A model generated the notes under the pieces. That model was not told the DNA's origin. It did no database searches and was given only the letters and a program-made list of their open reading frames with translations. Positions 22,642-33,901 of a stretch of DNA of 64,000 nt are shown in pieces. Both the position numbers and the translations under genes were made by a program. The stretch comes from Piper betle (Eukaryota > Streptophyta > Magnoliopsida > Piperales > Piperaceae): the NCBI GenBank assembly GCA_033002965.1, contig JAURVB010013184.1, positions 62,001-126,000 on the forward strand, read 5' to 3'. How positions within the stretch are numbered: position 1 is the stretch's first letter; the number at the start of each line of letters is the position of its first letter.

Positions 22642-23270
22642 CCATGTCCACAACTATAACATATCTTTTAAGGTAGAATCAATGACAGGAGTGGAAGTGC
22701 GTCTACAGGCTTGTTAGGGAGAACTGGACATTGGCAAGAATCTGGGAGACAAGCAACCACACTTGATCTCTTTAGCAGTGATCTAGTTTGTAGGAAACTA
22801 GACTGGAGTGCACGAATGTCTCAAATAATCTCCTTCCTACTCAGGCCGGTCGGCCTAATATTTGTGGTCACTAAAAACCAAACTCTCTCATTAAAACATT
22901 CTTTTGAATATTATAGGTTTTGTTTTTTTTTTTGGTATGGTGTTCCTTGCGAGCATTTTAGGAAAAAAAACGGAGAATATTTTTTAATATTACTAGGTGG
23001 TAGGAGAATTAAAATTATTTATCAAAAAGGAAATGTTTTATTATAATGACAAAATTCCCAAAGCTTTTATAATAAAAATAAAAATATAAAATTATATTTT
23101 CTATTCATCGTCGACCGACTGACCAAAGGTGGCCAAATCCTATCCGCCCTGGCCGAACAATATCTAGGTAACTCGGCGAAGGGCGGCCGAGATCAACGCC
23201 CCCAACCAGTGTTGGGATCAAGCCACACTCGGCCTTGGGCAGCTCACTTCAGCCGCCCTAGGTTAAGAGG
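22642..23270. repeat. GGCC-rich repeat R, single copy in unit 2
   Basis: Homologous to R1 and R2 of unit 1. The first 234 bp are identical to both; the rest is near-identical to R1. Its left flank TAAGATATATAGAAATA matches the left flank of R2. Confidence 0.8.
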
Positions 23271-23470
23271 TGGTAGGCTGATCGCCCCTACCTTAATAAT
23301 TTTTTTATTTTTTATTTTTTCAATAATATTTATTTTAACTTTTTAAATGATGGTATTTAAGATAATTTATATTTTTCTAATTTACTATTAATTAGGCTTG
23401 ATTTTCCAACCACCAGGTAATTTTAAAAAAATTATCTAATTTCTTGAAAAAGCTCTTCCTTTATTGTTTT
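22970..23470. repeat. MITE-like foldback element, family B, unit 2 copy 1
   Basis: Left end GAGAATATTTTTTAATATTA; right end near 23393-23465, whose reverse complement contains AATTTTTTTAAAATTACC. GGCC-rich interior. Overlaps repeat R. Confidence 0.5.
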
Positions 23471-23576
23471 ATTTTTGCATCTTCTATATGTTGACACTTT
23501 GCATGAGAAAGAAATAATTCATGATGTATGCATGTGTACAAAATTTTGATGGGAGTTAAACTTTTGAGTTTTTTAA

Positions 23577-24150
23577 GAAAAGGGAGAATATTTTTATATT
23601 ACTATGAGGTGGGAAAATCAAAGCCCACTTACCATAAAAGAAGGAAAAAAATACAAATTGTCTAAAGTACTATCATTTAAAAGATTAAAATAAACTTAGT
23701 TTAATAAAACTATTTAAAAATTTTTGTTTTCAAAATGGTGGCCAGAGGTTGCCTCTTCTCTTGGGCAGCCAGAGCCGGCCGCCCTAAGGCCCAACCACCT
23801 CTCAGCAAGCCTCAGGCAGCCAAAACCATCCCCTGAGGCCAGGGGCAGTCCGCTCCCGAGGCTTGGGGGAATCTAGTTGCATAGAGGTCAGAGTGTCCCA
23901 GCTTTCCCATAGCCGGTTTGCCGAAGGGCAGCTACCGGCCACCACTATATATGAAAAAAAACTGCTGAAAGGGGCCAGATCTAATTGCCCTAGGCCAGTT
24001 TCACCTAGCCACGCATAGATTATTTTAAAAAAATTATTATTATATTTTTAAGTGAGAGAGCAGTTTTGCCATTATAATAAAAATTTCCCATTTTTGGTAA
24101 TTATAACAGATTTTTTCACCATTTGACACTATAAAAAAATACATTCTTTT
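23577..24150. repeat. MITE-like foldback element, family B, unit 2 copy 2
   Basis: Counterpart of 8478-9075. Left end GAGAATATTTTTATATTAC with GAGGTGGGAAAATC; right end near 24075-24150 with TTTTTTCACCATTTGACAC. GC-rich interior (23740-24020). Confidence 0.55.
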
Positions 24151-24302
24151 AGTTAAAAGCTCCAATCTTTATGTTATTGACGATATATATCCGCAATTAA
24201 GTTTTTTGAAATTGAAGTTGTCATCAACAAAATGATACGAGTTTTATTTAGCTCAAACATTTCTTATTTGTCGAGCCATATCTTTGTCAAACCTACCAAT
24301 GT

Positions 24303-24640
24303 TTATAGTTTTAAAACTTGTTTTTTACCCACCAAAGACTTCCCTCGTCGACTCTATTTCATGGCTTCGCAAGTCAAACACCATAGATAACTCTCTCCTT
24401 ACAAATATTTTAATTGACTCAAGAGTCAAGTAATAAAAATTATTAAAATATTTTACTTTTCTTTTATTTTAGCAAAATTAGCATTTTAAAGTAATATATA
24501 AGCCATATCTTTGTCAATTTTAAGTGTCGAAAGAGTAATAAGTGTTGATTTCACTTAATATTTTCTTTACTTAATTGAAAATTAATATAAATGGCTAAGA
24601 ATCAGCTTGGAGTCAACTCCGAGTAGATTCCACTCTACGG
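24303..24640. repeat. MITE-like family A element, left part, interrupted
   Basis: Left part matches 9215-9520. The right end (CAATTTCAAGTTTTAAAAC) is displaced to about 30460-30490 by 24640-25087 plus the hAT element. Confidence 0.5.
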
Positions 24641-25087
24641 ATGGATTCAAATATCTAATATCCAAAAATCCAATCAGTATCAGACCCAATTATATCTAAT
24701 CCCAAATAATTTTTTAACAGATCCAGGTTCATACTTTTTGGATATTGGGTTTTGGGTGATCTAATTCATATCTTATTCGAATATGTGATATTTTATATAA
24801 TAATATTTGAAAATATTTAAACTAATATTAATATTGTCTTTCTCTAATTTATATGAAAATTTATATTATTGTATTCAATTAGGTCAGAAGACACTTGTTT
24901 GGCAAATTTAGATATGTTAAATGAAATTAATATAACTTTTAGTTTTGCATCAGATTCAGGTTCAAATATTCAAATTCAGATTGGATATATATTTAGTCAT
25001 ATCCGATCAAAACCCATCCCTATTTCACTAAGTTGCAGCTATAATGAAGAACATGCTTCAGATGCGATTAGGGTAGAACACACTTCG
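24640..25087. repeat. Possible MITE or insertion of unknown type
   Basis: About 450 bp absent from unit 1. It starts ACGGATGGATTCAAATATC and ends near CATCCCTATTTCACTAAG; the reverse complement of that end contains GGGATGGG, so weak terminal inverted repeats are possible. AT-rich interior. The last 50 bp repeat GATGCGATTAGGGTAGAACAC / GATGTGATTAGGGTTGGG, the second of which runs into the hAT end. Similar GGAT-rich text occurs at 46590-46995. Confidence 0.3.
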
Positions 25088-25257
25088 GATGTGATTAGGG
25101 TTGGGTATTCATCGAACAGACATTGACAAGCTGCTATACACGTTTATCCAAAATTTTGTCGGACAAAACTTATTCGACCGAGTCATTGTCCTAGTTGTCC
25201 ATCATGCCCAAGCAGTGTCCGGACAGATCGAAATCAAAAAGCTTACCCTAACCAGTA

Positions 25258-25641
25258 TTGTTCACAGAGCCCTCATCTCTTCTGCCGCCGCCTGTAGACC
25301 CCCTCTGCCGCCCTATGCACCACATGCATACCCCTCTACTGCCGTGTGTACCCCCTCTTCCGCCGTGTGTACCCCCTTTGCCACCATTAACTGTAGTCTC
25401 AGACATTATGACGAAGTCATCCTCGATCCCGACCTCGACCCCAAGCATGCCCTCACGACCTTCTCCGGCCATATGCAGCTCGGCAACACCTACCCCATGC
25501 TCGGCCAACTTGACTGCTCCATCTCCTGCAATGTCCACGAGCTCCAGATCCAGACCGATGCCCTCGATCCCTCTAACCCCAGAGTCACTGAGACTTGCAG
25601 ATACCTCCTCTGCTATTTTGGAGGAAAAAGAAACAAAATAA
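25258..25641 (+). pseudogene. Proline/serine-rich 5' frame of the hAT element
   Basis: A 127-codon open stretch rich in Pro and Ser inside the hAT element, 160 bp from its 5' end. It includes repeats of CCGTGTGTACCCCCT. It may be the transposase N-terminal exon, which in Ac-like elements is often low-complexity, but I see no diagnostic motif. A second plus frame (25101-25670) and a minus frame overlap it. Its status as a real exon is uncertain. Confidence 0.35.
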
Positions 25642-25952
25642 AAGGATATTGTTATTGTTTTTCTTTCTAATGCAAAATCTTGTTATTTTTGTGATCATTG
25701 GAAGGTGAATGGGCATAACCGACATTTTGATCTTCTTCTATAATAGGTAAGTTGGGATTGTTTGGTTCACCTCGCTGAATTCTAAATCAGGTTTAAAATC
25801 CGAGTACAACAATGATGACTAAAGATGAAATTTTATTTTTTTTATCTTTTAATGTTTTTGTTGGTACCACTTTTATAAGTGGACTTGATTTACACTAGTT
25901 ATGACATTTTATATTTATAATTTGTTTTTTTTTTCAAAAGATGGATTATGCA

Positions 25953-28772
25953 TGTAACACCTCGTTTCGGCTCACCCGTGAACCGACCCGGAAATGTCAC
26001 CGGCGACCGAACCGTTCGTTAATCTACTAGATTCGGTTAAGCCGACCAGGATCTACTCTCGGCGTCTCAAGATGAAGATGCAAATATGAAATGCATGAAT
26101 GAGAACGATTGGGTTCTAACGCGGTCCTACATGCATGCTGTGATGTACAAGCAAAAACAAGACAAAATAATAAATGAGAAACCAAAAGAAAATATATAAT
26201 ATTTTATGAAAATACGATAACACATAATAATCTACCATGACATTAAATCATTATCTCATTCATTTTTTTACCCGAGCCGAGTCTGAACTCCAAGGCTCCC
26301 TACTCATTCATATTTATCAGTTCGTTTCATAACAAGTAATTCATCAAGACAAAAACATTGTAATAATCATCCACACAGCATTAAACAACCATCATTATAC
26401 ATTACACGCGGCAGGTACATGTGTGCGCGGTTCCGTGCTGCTCCTCCGCAGTCCCGACAGCTTTCATCGCTCGCATTCCTCACCTACATATATATAGAAA
26501 AACCGTCAGTAACGAGTGTTACCGGCCCGGAAAATAACTAATATCAATCTGGCACAGGAGAGCAAACTCTCCTGTTGAATCAAAACCATATACTTCCTCA
26601 AGAACTCTCATCAGGGCACATACGGGAGCCGTCGCCGTCGGGCCGTCGCCCTCGGGTCGACAGCGTCCCCCTATCTTTCTCATCCTCATACCTTGGCCAT
26701 TCCTCTATCGCTTCTCGCATCAAATTTCATTCCTTACCGCCCTCTGCACCTTCCATATTACTCCTGGCCTTGAGCACAAAGGCCGAGCACTCTCAGGCAG
26801 TCGCCTTCAGTACCCTTTGAACCACAAGTCTAGACATGCGCTGCATTGCAGTACCCGTAAACCTCCACACTTCTCCGGGTTTGAGGAACTCAAAGGTGGA
26901 GTTGTCCGGATCCTTCGGGAACGAAGTGGGTTCTCCCCAGCTCCAGAGCCCGCTCTTCCGGGCACACGCCCTATCTGAAGACGTGGCCGCAAGTAACCCT
27001 CATTCCATCTCTCACCGAAAACACGAAAACTATATATATATAGGCCTGGGTTGGGATTTATACAATAGGCCCGAAGGCATCGTGAGCTGGATCTGAAGTT
27101 CGAAAACAAACTCGAGGGATCTCATCCTCGAGGGTTATTAATCCGAAATAAAACTGTTGGCTAAATGGCCCGAGTTAAATGGGATCCGATAAAACGCCAC
27201 TTAACTCGTCCTGCACATGATAAATCAAATATTCAATAGAGTAGCGTAAAACAGAGAACGAGTCCTAAACGGACCTGGTAGAAGCTCCAAACGGGTCCAC
27301 GCGCCTAGGCGGCGAGCTCCTACACCGTACCTACACAATCAAGCTAAAAACTAACGCCCGCATGATGAATCACACATCCTATAGCATGCACACACAATCA
27401 ACACAATCACTGCATCAATCAACACACATCAACCTATATCAATTCTAGCAAGTCTACTTAGGCTAATTTGCATTAGATCATGATCATTACCTAGTTACCC
27501 TAATTAGTTTCTTAGCCTCCATTTTTAACACCACTCAATCAAGCAAATTTCATATTTTATCCTTAATCAAATCTACATTTATATATATTATTATAACATA
27601 CAATTCACCAATCCTAGCATGCAATTCTAATAATCAATACTTTCAAATAATTAAATTAAAATAAATTATACCTCGCGTCGTCGAAAATCGGCGACGGCTA
27701 GGGTTTCCGTTTCGTGGCTCGAAACTCGAATTCGGCACCTAGCGGCGTCCGAAGTCCGATCAGATTGGACCGGGTGCGTTCGGCGGATGATCCGGCGAAT
27801 TTCCCACGAATCCAATTTTCCGCGCGGTTTTCCGGCGAGTGTCGGCGGTTTTCCGGCGACGATTTGGGACGGAGCAATCAGGGGGTCTATCGGCACCAGC
27901 TCGACGAGCTTGGTCCGATGGTGGTGTCAAACAAGGTAGCCGAGGCGGCGATGGCCGTCGGCGACGGCGTCGAAATTGGGTGGCGGCGGCGTTCTCTGAT
28001 CGGGGCTCCGGCCGGCCTCGACGGCGGTCGGGACGATGGGGAAACGTCGGCGACGGCGAGGGGTGGTCGTCGGGGTCACAGCGGCGACGGCGCGGCCCGG
28101 ACGGCGGCGGAATCGGGCTCGGAGTGGCAACGGCCGAGGCGTTTCGTGGGGCGATTCCGGCGTCGTGGCGGCGCGACGGTGGCCGGGGTTGGTCGGGGCG
28201 GCACGGCGACTGCACGGCGGGGCGGGGCGGCGTTGATCGACGGCAGTGCGGCGGCGGCGGCGACTACCGTGGGCGGTGCGGGTTTTGGTGAAGAAGGGTC
28301 GGGAGGAAGAGAAGTGTGTGCGATGGCATTTTCGTAAATAAGTATTGACTCGATTCCTACTCGAGTCAAAATAATAACTAGTTCGTAATAAATTCTAAAA
28401 AATCTAGAAAAATATGGAAAAATCCCATAAAATAAAACAAACACAACAACATCCAAATGACATGCTCTATAACTAATAACCCACCTGAATATGATCCAAC
28501 GCGTCCTAATTCGTCATTCGGCCCTAAAAAATATTCTACGATCGAATAAAAATAACAATCAATACTGCATATCTCCATATACTTGATAACCCATTTTTCA
28601 TCATCTTTCAGGCGTTATCATCGTACAGTTGAGCATACATGACCCTCATCGCTCATAACTCACAGCTGGCCTCAACTCAGCTCGCGGTCCATGAAGCTGA
28701 CTCGACTCGAACCGACGGTTGAACCGACTGGTTCACTCCTGTAAAACTCTGACTCGAGTCACGGGTTTTACA
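25953..28772 (-). mobile_element. Solo LTR of family L, copy 2, nested in hAT
   Basis: A 2820-bp LTR in inverse orientation, starting TGTAACACCTCGTTTCGG and ending ACGGGTTTTACA, with a perfect 5-bp target duplication atgca (25948-25952 and 28773-28777). Reverse-complement homologue of 14221-17076 and 36956-39820. Over the variable patch it matches the 36956 copy, not the 14221 copy. CpG-rich block at about 27680-28310. Confidence 0.93.
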
Positions 28773-28789
28773 ATGCAAGTTCATTATAA

Positions 28790-29590
28790 AATGTAAATGA
28801 ACAAAGTAGAGGTAGAAAAGATAGTGATAATTCTATTGCTAAAGAAGGAAAATCTATGGATGCTACATTATCAAAAAAGAAAAAATGGCATCCGACATAT
28901 GGGCCTATTTTGATAGAAAATATAAGAAGACTGGAGCATCGGCTATTTGTCATTATTGTAAAAAGAAGTTTTAGGGAGCCCAAAGTTATGGATCTACTCA
29001 TTTATGGAGGCATGTTGAAGGGAAATGCCTTCATTTATGGACCCTAGGTCAAAAATAACTTTTATTGTGTACTATTTTCACACGATTTATAAGGAAGAGG
29101 GAGACAATGTGGTCACAAAAGTGATACAATATTTGACAAACATGTATAATATTTATTCAAGTGTTATGAAATCTAGGGCTAGATGTGTGTCAAATAAGCC
29201 CATTATTGGAATTGAATATTCATCAAGTATTCATCCTATTAGAGGCCTAATTAAGAGATTACAAGGAGTAAGCAAATTGATTATTGAATGTTCATCAAAT
29301 GAGCCAACACGAACTGATTTGGAAAATTATTTGGATGAACCAACTATTCCTTTTGTACATGGAGTAGATAAGCAATTTGATATATTATCATAGCGGCGAT
29401 TGAACATATTAAAATATTATATTTTGGGAAAAATTACTCAAGATATTTTAGTCATTCCTATGTTAACCGTCGCTTCCGAATCGGCATTTAGTATTAGAGA
29501 ACAAACAATTAGCTCAACTAGGAATAGTTTGAGCCCAAAAACATTTGAAGCTTAGCTATGTGTCTAAAATTGGTTGAGGAGTGAATATGT
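28790..29590 (+). pseudogene. hAT transposase remnant (BED finger fused to C-terminal region)
   Basis: A BED-type zinc finger is readable at about 28882-29046: the indicator W and F (SDIWAYFDRKYKK), CHYCKKKF with the CxxC pair, then a TAG, then SYGSTHLWRHVEGKC carrying the H...H/C part. The text after it (ITFIVYYFHTIYKEEGDNVV, about 29050-29110) resembles the C-terminal hAT RNase-H-like/DUF4413 region, so the catalytic core is missing. The hAT dimerisation segment is at about 29393-29583: RRLNILKYYILGKITQDI, then TVASESAFS and SLSPKTFEA, with in-frame stops. In complete transposases this family recognises transposon ends through the BED finger and cuts and pastes. This copy cannot act. Confidence 0.85.
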
Positions 29591-30489
29591 AGGTAATTCA
29601 TATTTTATATCTATACATTTTCTATTTTTGATATATTTTTTCATATATATTCTTCTCTTACTACTATATTTTTTACTTGTAGAGACAACCAAGTTTATTG
29701 TCAAATTTATTTGGAAAAAGGAATATATATGAATGGGAAGATATTGATAATTATGTTGATGGAGATAATATTCTATCATCTTCATGTCTATAATGAGCTT
29801 GTGACAATGTTATATTTAATTTTTCTCTTCTAATATTTGTAAAATATTTCTATAAGTAATTAACTCTTTTGTTTTTTTTCCATGTAGATGAGTTACATTG
29901 ATAAAGAATCAACTACTATATTATTTTATCTTTGAAGTATACGTAATATTGGACTATATTTTAATGTTAATGATTACTTTAAAGCTTCTATATATTGATT
30001 ATCTTTTGTTTGGCTTAGAAATGTATAGAAACAACATTTTAAAAATTTGGTAAACTAAGGTACTAATTGAGAGCATTCTAACTATATAGTAAGTATTTTG
30101 ATATAATTATTAAAGTGAACGTATTGTTGTGAATTCCTAAATATAAGAGAGACTTTTATCTTTTTTCTATGTAAGTCATTTTGGGTTATTTTAGATATTA
30201 AATATCTACTTTATGTATAAACTTAGTTAATTTTACTATATATTATGATTTGAAATTTTTATAGAGCATAATATTAGTCTCACAAATGTTAAAGACATTA
30301 TGTTATTAATATAAAATATTGGGCACTCGGTCGGACAAAAAAATATTTATATTTAATTTATTTTTATTCGATCGAACTCGGTAATTTGGAGATACATGCC
30401 CTAGATGTGATCCCAAAGAGTTCACTGTTGGAGGAAGCCAATGCATATCAAATCAAGTCTCAATTTCAAGTTTTAAAACAAGAAATTGA

Positions 30490-31064
30490 TGCATGGGTAA
30501 ATTCCAGTTTGGTTAAGTTCCAGCTAGCTTGATTTGTGGGAAAATTTTGTCTTTTTCTCCTTAAGTAGACATTACATTGAACTCAACTTACCAACTTAGG
30601 CTGACAACAAAGGTCTTTAGACAGGCTTCCACTTGTTTAAAGTACACAGTGATCATACAGGCCACGTGGCTTATGCGTGTGGCATACAAGAGGATATTTT
30701 TTAAAGTGGGATAACAAAGGCAATGAGTGCTCCACCACCTTCAGCGTCGTGGGAAATGGATAATCTGTTTTTGCTTTTCCAGTGAGCAAATGTACTCTTT
30801 TAATTTACTAACAAAAAAATCTTAAAATTCCAAATAAATACCAGACCAAATAAATCATAAAATTCTAGATATGCCATTTTCATCAGCACCCCGCCACCAT
30901 CTAAGGCATTTTAAAATATATGTTCATAATTATTTATTACACATAAATTTATAATTAGATGATTTAAACTCATTAATTTCTACCTAGCCAAATCGTTATA
31001 ATTTATTCGAGACAGTATTAAATAGTAGACTAGGCACATACCTATGCCGAGAAAAAGAAAATCA
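30490..31064. other. No gene
   Basis: Counterpart of 9546-10079, AT-rich, with the same CACGTGGC motif. Nothing coding. Confidence 0.5.
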
Positions 31065-31440
31065 GAGCTTTAGAATTACTTTTTGATTTCAATAATTTAC
31101 CGAGTCAACTCCACTCCATAACTTTGTAGTTAAAATCCATTGGTGATTCCACATTAACCGATTTTATAGTTGACTCCCAGAGACCCCTTCATTCTCCCTT
31201 GGACAAGTAAAAATAATTTTTTATATATATTAGTTTAGTTAAATCAATAATTTAAAATAAAATAAATAGTATTTTTATCAATTTTAATTGTCAAAGTAAG
31301 CAATATATACTAATTTAATATATTATTATTCTTACTAAATTAAAAAATTAATATAAACAACTGTGAGTTAGTTGAGAGTCGACTCTACAACCTACATGAA
31401 TCAATTCCGAGTTTGACTTTTTAAATTAAGGTAATTTGAA
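31065..31440. repeat. MITE-like family A element, unit 2 copy 3
   Basis: Counterpart of 10080-10440, with GAGCTTTAGAATTAC at the left and TTTTTAAATTAAGG at the right. The internal GAGAGTCGACTC motif is preserved. Confidence 0.5.
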
Positions 31441-31539
31441 AAACTAATCTCACGTCTAATAAATTCCTCCTAAACACGGTAAACTAGTCTTGTCAAGCAC
31501 CATAACATCCTTTTCTTTTTCTAAGTGAATTTACATGAA

Positions 31540-31930
31540 TAATACGCATGCATGGTACATGTAATTACAAGTCTTCTCTTGTCTGGTAGCTTGCATTCAA
31601 TCGCCACTGTCCCAGTCTTGTTGCAGAGAATGTAACCAATTAGTCTCTGTCGTCGACTGTGCCAGGTCATACTAAAACTCTTCTGACACCATATTCTTCT
31701 CCACATATAGACGTTTGGCAGTTTGCTGATCCGTGCAGGATATGAAACATTTGGAAGACATCCTCGTGCTGCACAGACATGGGTGGAACTTCCCCATAGA
31801 GGAGGAGAGAAGTTTGCGTCCCAAACTCTCGTGCGATTCACGAGCTAATGTTTAACCAGATCCGTGTCTTATCACCCAATCACTTCGATATCACCCCGTC
31901 TTATCTTGTTTAATGCCGGCCATGGGAGCA
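31540..31930. other. Unrecognised conserved segment, unit 2 copy
   Basis: Counterpart of 10560-10970. One minus-strand frame is open for 106 codons (31841-31521) and a second reads GEVPPMSVQHEDVFQMFHIL near 31800-31740. Neither is preserved in unit 1. Possibly a decayed exon; family unknown. Confidence 0.3.
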
Positions 31931-32927
31931 AGTGAAGTGTATAATTGTAGACGCCCCTGGTTGGGTCAAGGTCTCTTTATTTTTTGAGGTCAAGATTGAT
32001 CACTAGTGGGAATATGTAGCACAGTGTGGGAACGCTTATTAGAAAGATTTTTATTTATATCTTGAAGTGTTTCAAATTAAGCTTTTTCATATCTAAATAT
32101 AATTAAGATTTTTTCAGACAATGGAAAGATGAGAGCCACTCAAATCTAGGTTGTCCAACAACCTTGTGAATAAGAGGTTGTGACACATGTAGAACTTAGA
32201 TTGGTGGATGTTCATTGTGGAAATTAGGCTAACTTAAACATTTATTTTAATTTAGGAGATACAAGTTTGTGAAAGGAGTCCCATTGAACTAGAATATCTA
32301 CTCTTATTAATAAAATGGGAATAAAAAATTGTGACCATTTCACAAAAAGTTAGAAGGTTCAATTAATTTAAAAACAACAAAATAAAAATAATTTATTAAA
32401 TTATTACCATTTATCTCATAATTTACCAATTAATTAGAAGCTAATTTTACAAAATACTAAAATCACAAATTAACTCGCTTCATGCAAAAACTTATTTGAT
32501 ATGATTCCCAATAACTATTTACCGCAAATTTGATGAATTATGAAAGAACTTGTTCCTCCGTTAATATAGAGAGACACATTCAACTTCAGTAAGTACTGTA
32601 AGGCGCCACCTCTCCTATCGCTTTTTTATATACTCCTGAGATTACAAGCAAAACAATGTCATGTCATTTATGAGGAACAATTTTGGGCATACCCAATAGA
32701 CAGGTATCAAGATCTTTGTTCTCATGGAGTAACCAAATTATCTTTTCTAAGTTCTAAATTAGAAAAAGATGAGAGAACATAAACCTATACAATTTTAAGT
32801 TAAAATGATAAAATTTTAATGACAGTTCTTATTTTACACTAACCTTTTTATTAATTTAGAATTAGCTAGGACATATAATGCACGAGTATTGACGGAAATG
32901 GAGTAACTAAACTATGATCGGCTATAC
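31931..32927. other. No gene; GPX pseudogene 3' flank, unit 2
   Basis: AT-rich sequence homologous to 10971-12000. The expected last short GPX exon (after SIE) was not found here. Confidence 0.5.
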
Positions 32928-33901
32928 CTCAATGGACAAGGGAGTGGTAGAAGTGCCATACTGGGCTATCACTTTGCCTTCTTTGTCAACCAAGAACTTG
33001 GTGAAGATCCATTTGATTCTTGTTCAAAAAGACCTGGCTGATTGGCCTTTAGGTATCGGTACACGGGCTGTATCAGGCCCATTCGCACGAACCTATATAA
33101 ACATGTAACACAACAATCTTTAAACATGTAAAAATGTTCGATCAAAATGAATGAACGATAAGAAGTTTATCTTATTATCACTAATGTTCTCACCATTTGG
33201 AAGACAGGGTACTCGGCATTGTATCTTGTCGCTAGAACTGGTTGCATGGGAATGCCAATATCTCAAAATCATAATACGTGGAGCGGCAAATTTAAGTTCA
33301 TTGACGTGCATTTATTTCCTCTTGCTCACTAATTTGCAATGTCCAAATACGTATATGTTTATATTTAAACTATGACCGAGGAAATTGAGTAATATATGAA
33401 AAATAATTGATATAACAGAGCTAGATGTGGAAGAAATGAAGAAGGAAGCTCGCCTTTGTTTTTGTATTTGTTGTAAAGCTCGGTGAGCTGGGTGTAGTTG
33501 ACATCAATGAAGTTAATTTCTCAGGAGAAAGCATAGCCAACATTCAATTCCATATAAGAGAAAAGAAGACAGCACAAGAAAAAGGTAAAGAAATATAAAT
33601 ACTTCAAAATTCAAGAACAAATTAAAATGCCAAATTCTTAGCTACCATTTAGAAGCAACGTTGACAATCAGTAGCACATTTCTACGATAAATGCCGAGAT
33701 CAACCTCATTTCCAATACTATCCTGTACCCCATGCAGAAAACCCATAAACAAATCCATGGCATGATCTCAGAAACATTGGAAATTTGAAGCATCACTAGA
33801 CAATGTGCCAATGAACAAATCGTTGCGCAAGCCTTGACTTTGTGATCATAGATGGTTTTGTCTTTGAAAGGATTAACGAGAGCCAAGGAAGAAGCACCCA
33901 T
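32928..33901 (-). pseudogene. GPX: Glutathione peroxidase (plant GPX) pseudogene, unit 2
   Basis: Five GPX exons are readable on the minus strand. Exon 1 is 33901-33833 (MGASSLALVNPFKDKTIYDH). Exon 2 is 33722-33646, with a clean AG before it and GT after it, 77 bp, ending VLLIVNVASK plus TG. Exon 3 is 33515-33454, 62 bp, starting with the T that completes the catalytic Cys codon and reading DVNYTQLTELYNKYKNK. Exon 4 is about 33268-33194, FEILAFPCNQF, then a stop and an internal deletion, then AEYPVFQ. Exon 5 is 33092-32928: NGPDTA, VYRYLKANQPGLF, then a frameshift, then [20 protein letters not shown] and TTPLSIE. Defects: exon 1 donor GC, exon 3 and exon 4 acceptors lost, stop in exon 4, two frameshifts in exon 5. 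Exon sizes and phases match intact plant GPX genes, so this was a spliced gene rather than a retrocopy. Confidence 0.9.

Larger units (their letters stand above)
25096..30403 (+). mobile_element. Defective hAT (Ac-type) DNA transposon with nested solo LTR
   Basis: Bounded by a perfect 8-bp target duplication gatgtgat (25088-25095 and 30404-30411), as expected for hAT. The ends are TAGGG...CCCTA. Subterminal regions share inverted text (GTCGGACAAAACTTATTCGACCGAGT on the left; a GTCCGACCGAGTGC and GATCGAATAAA set inverted on the right). Transposase remnants lie at 28790-29590. Removing the nested LTR and its duplicated target leaves about 2.48 kb, too short for a full autonomous hAT. Absent from unit 1. 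Confidence 0.88.
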
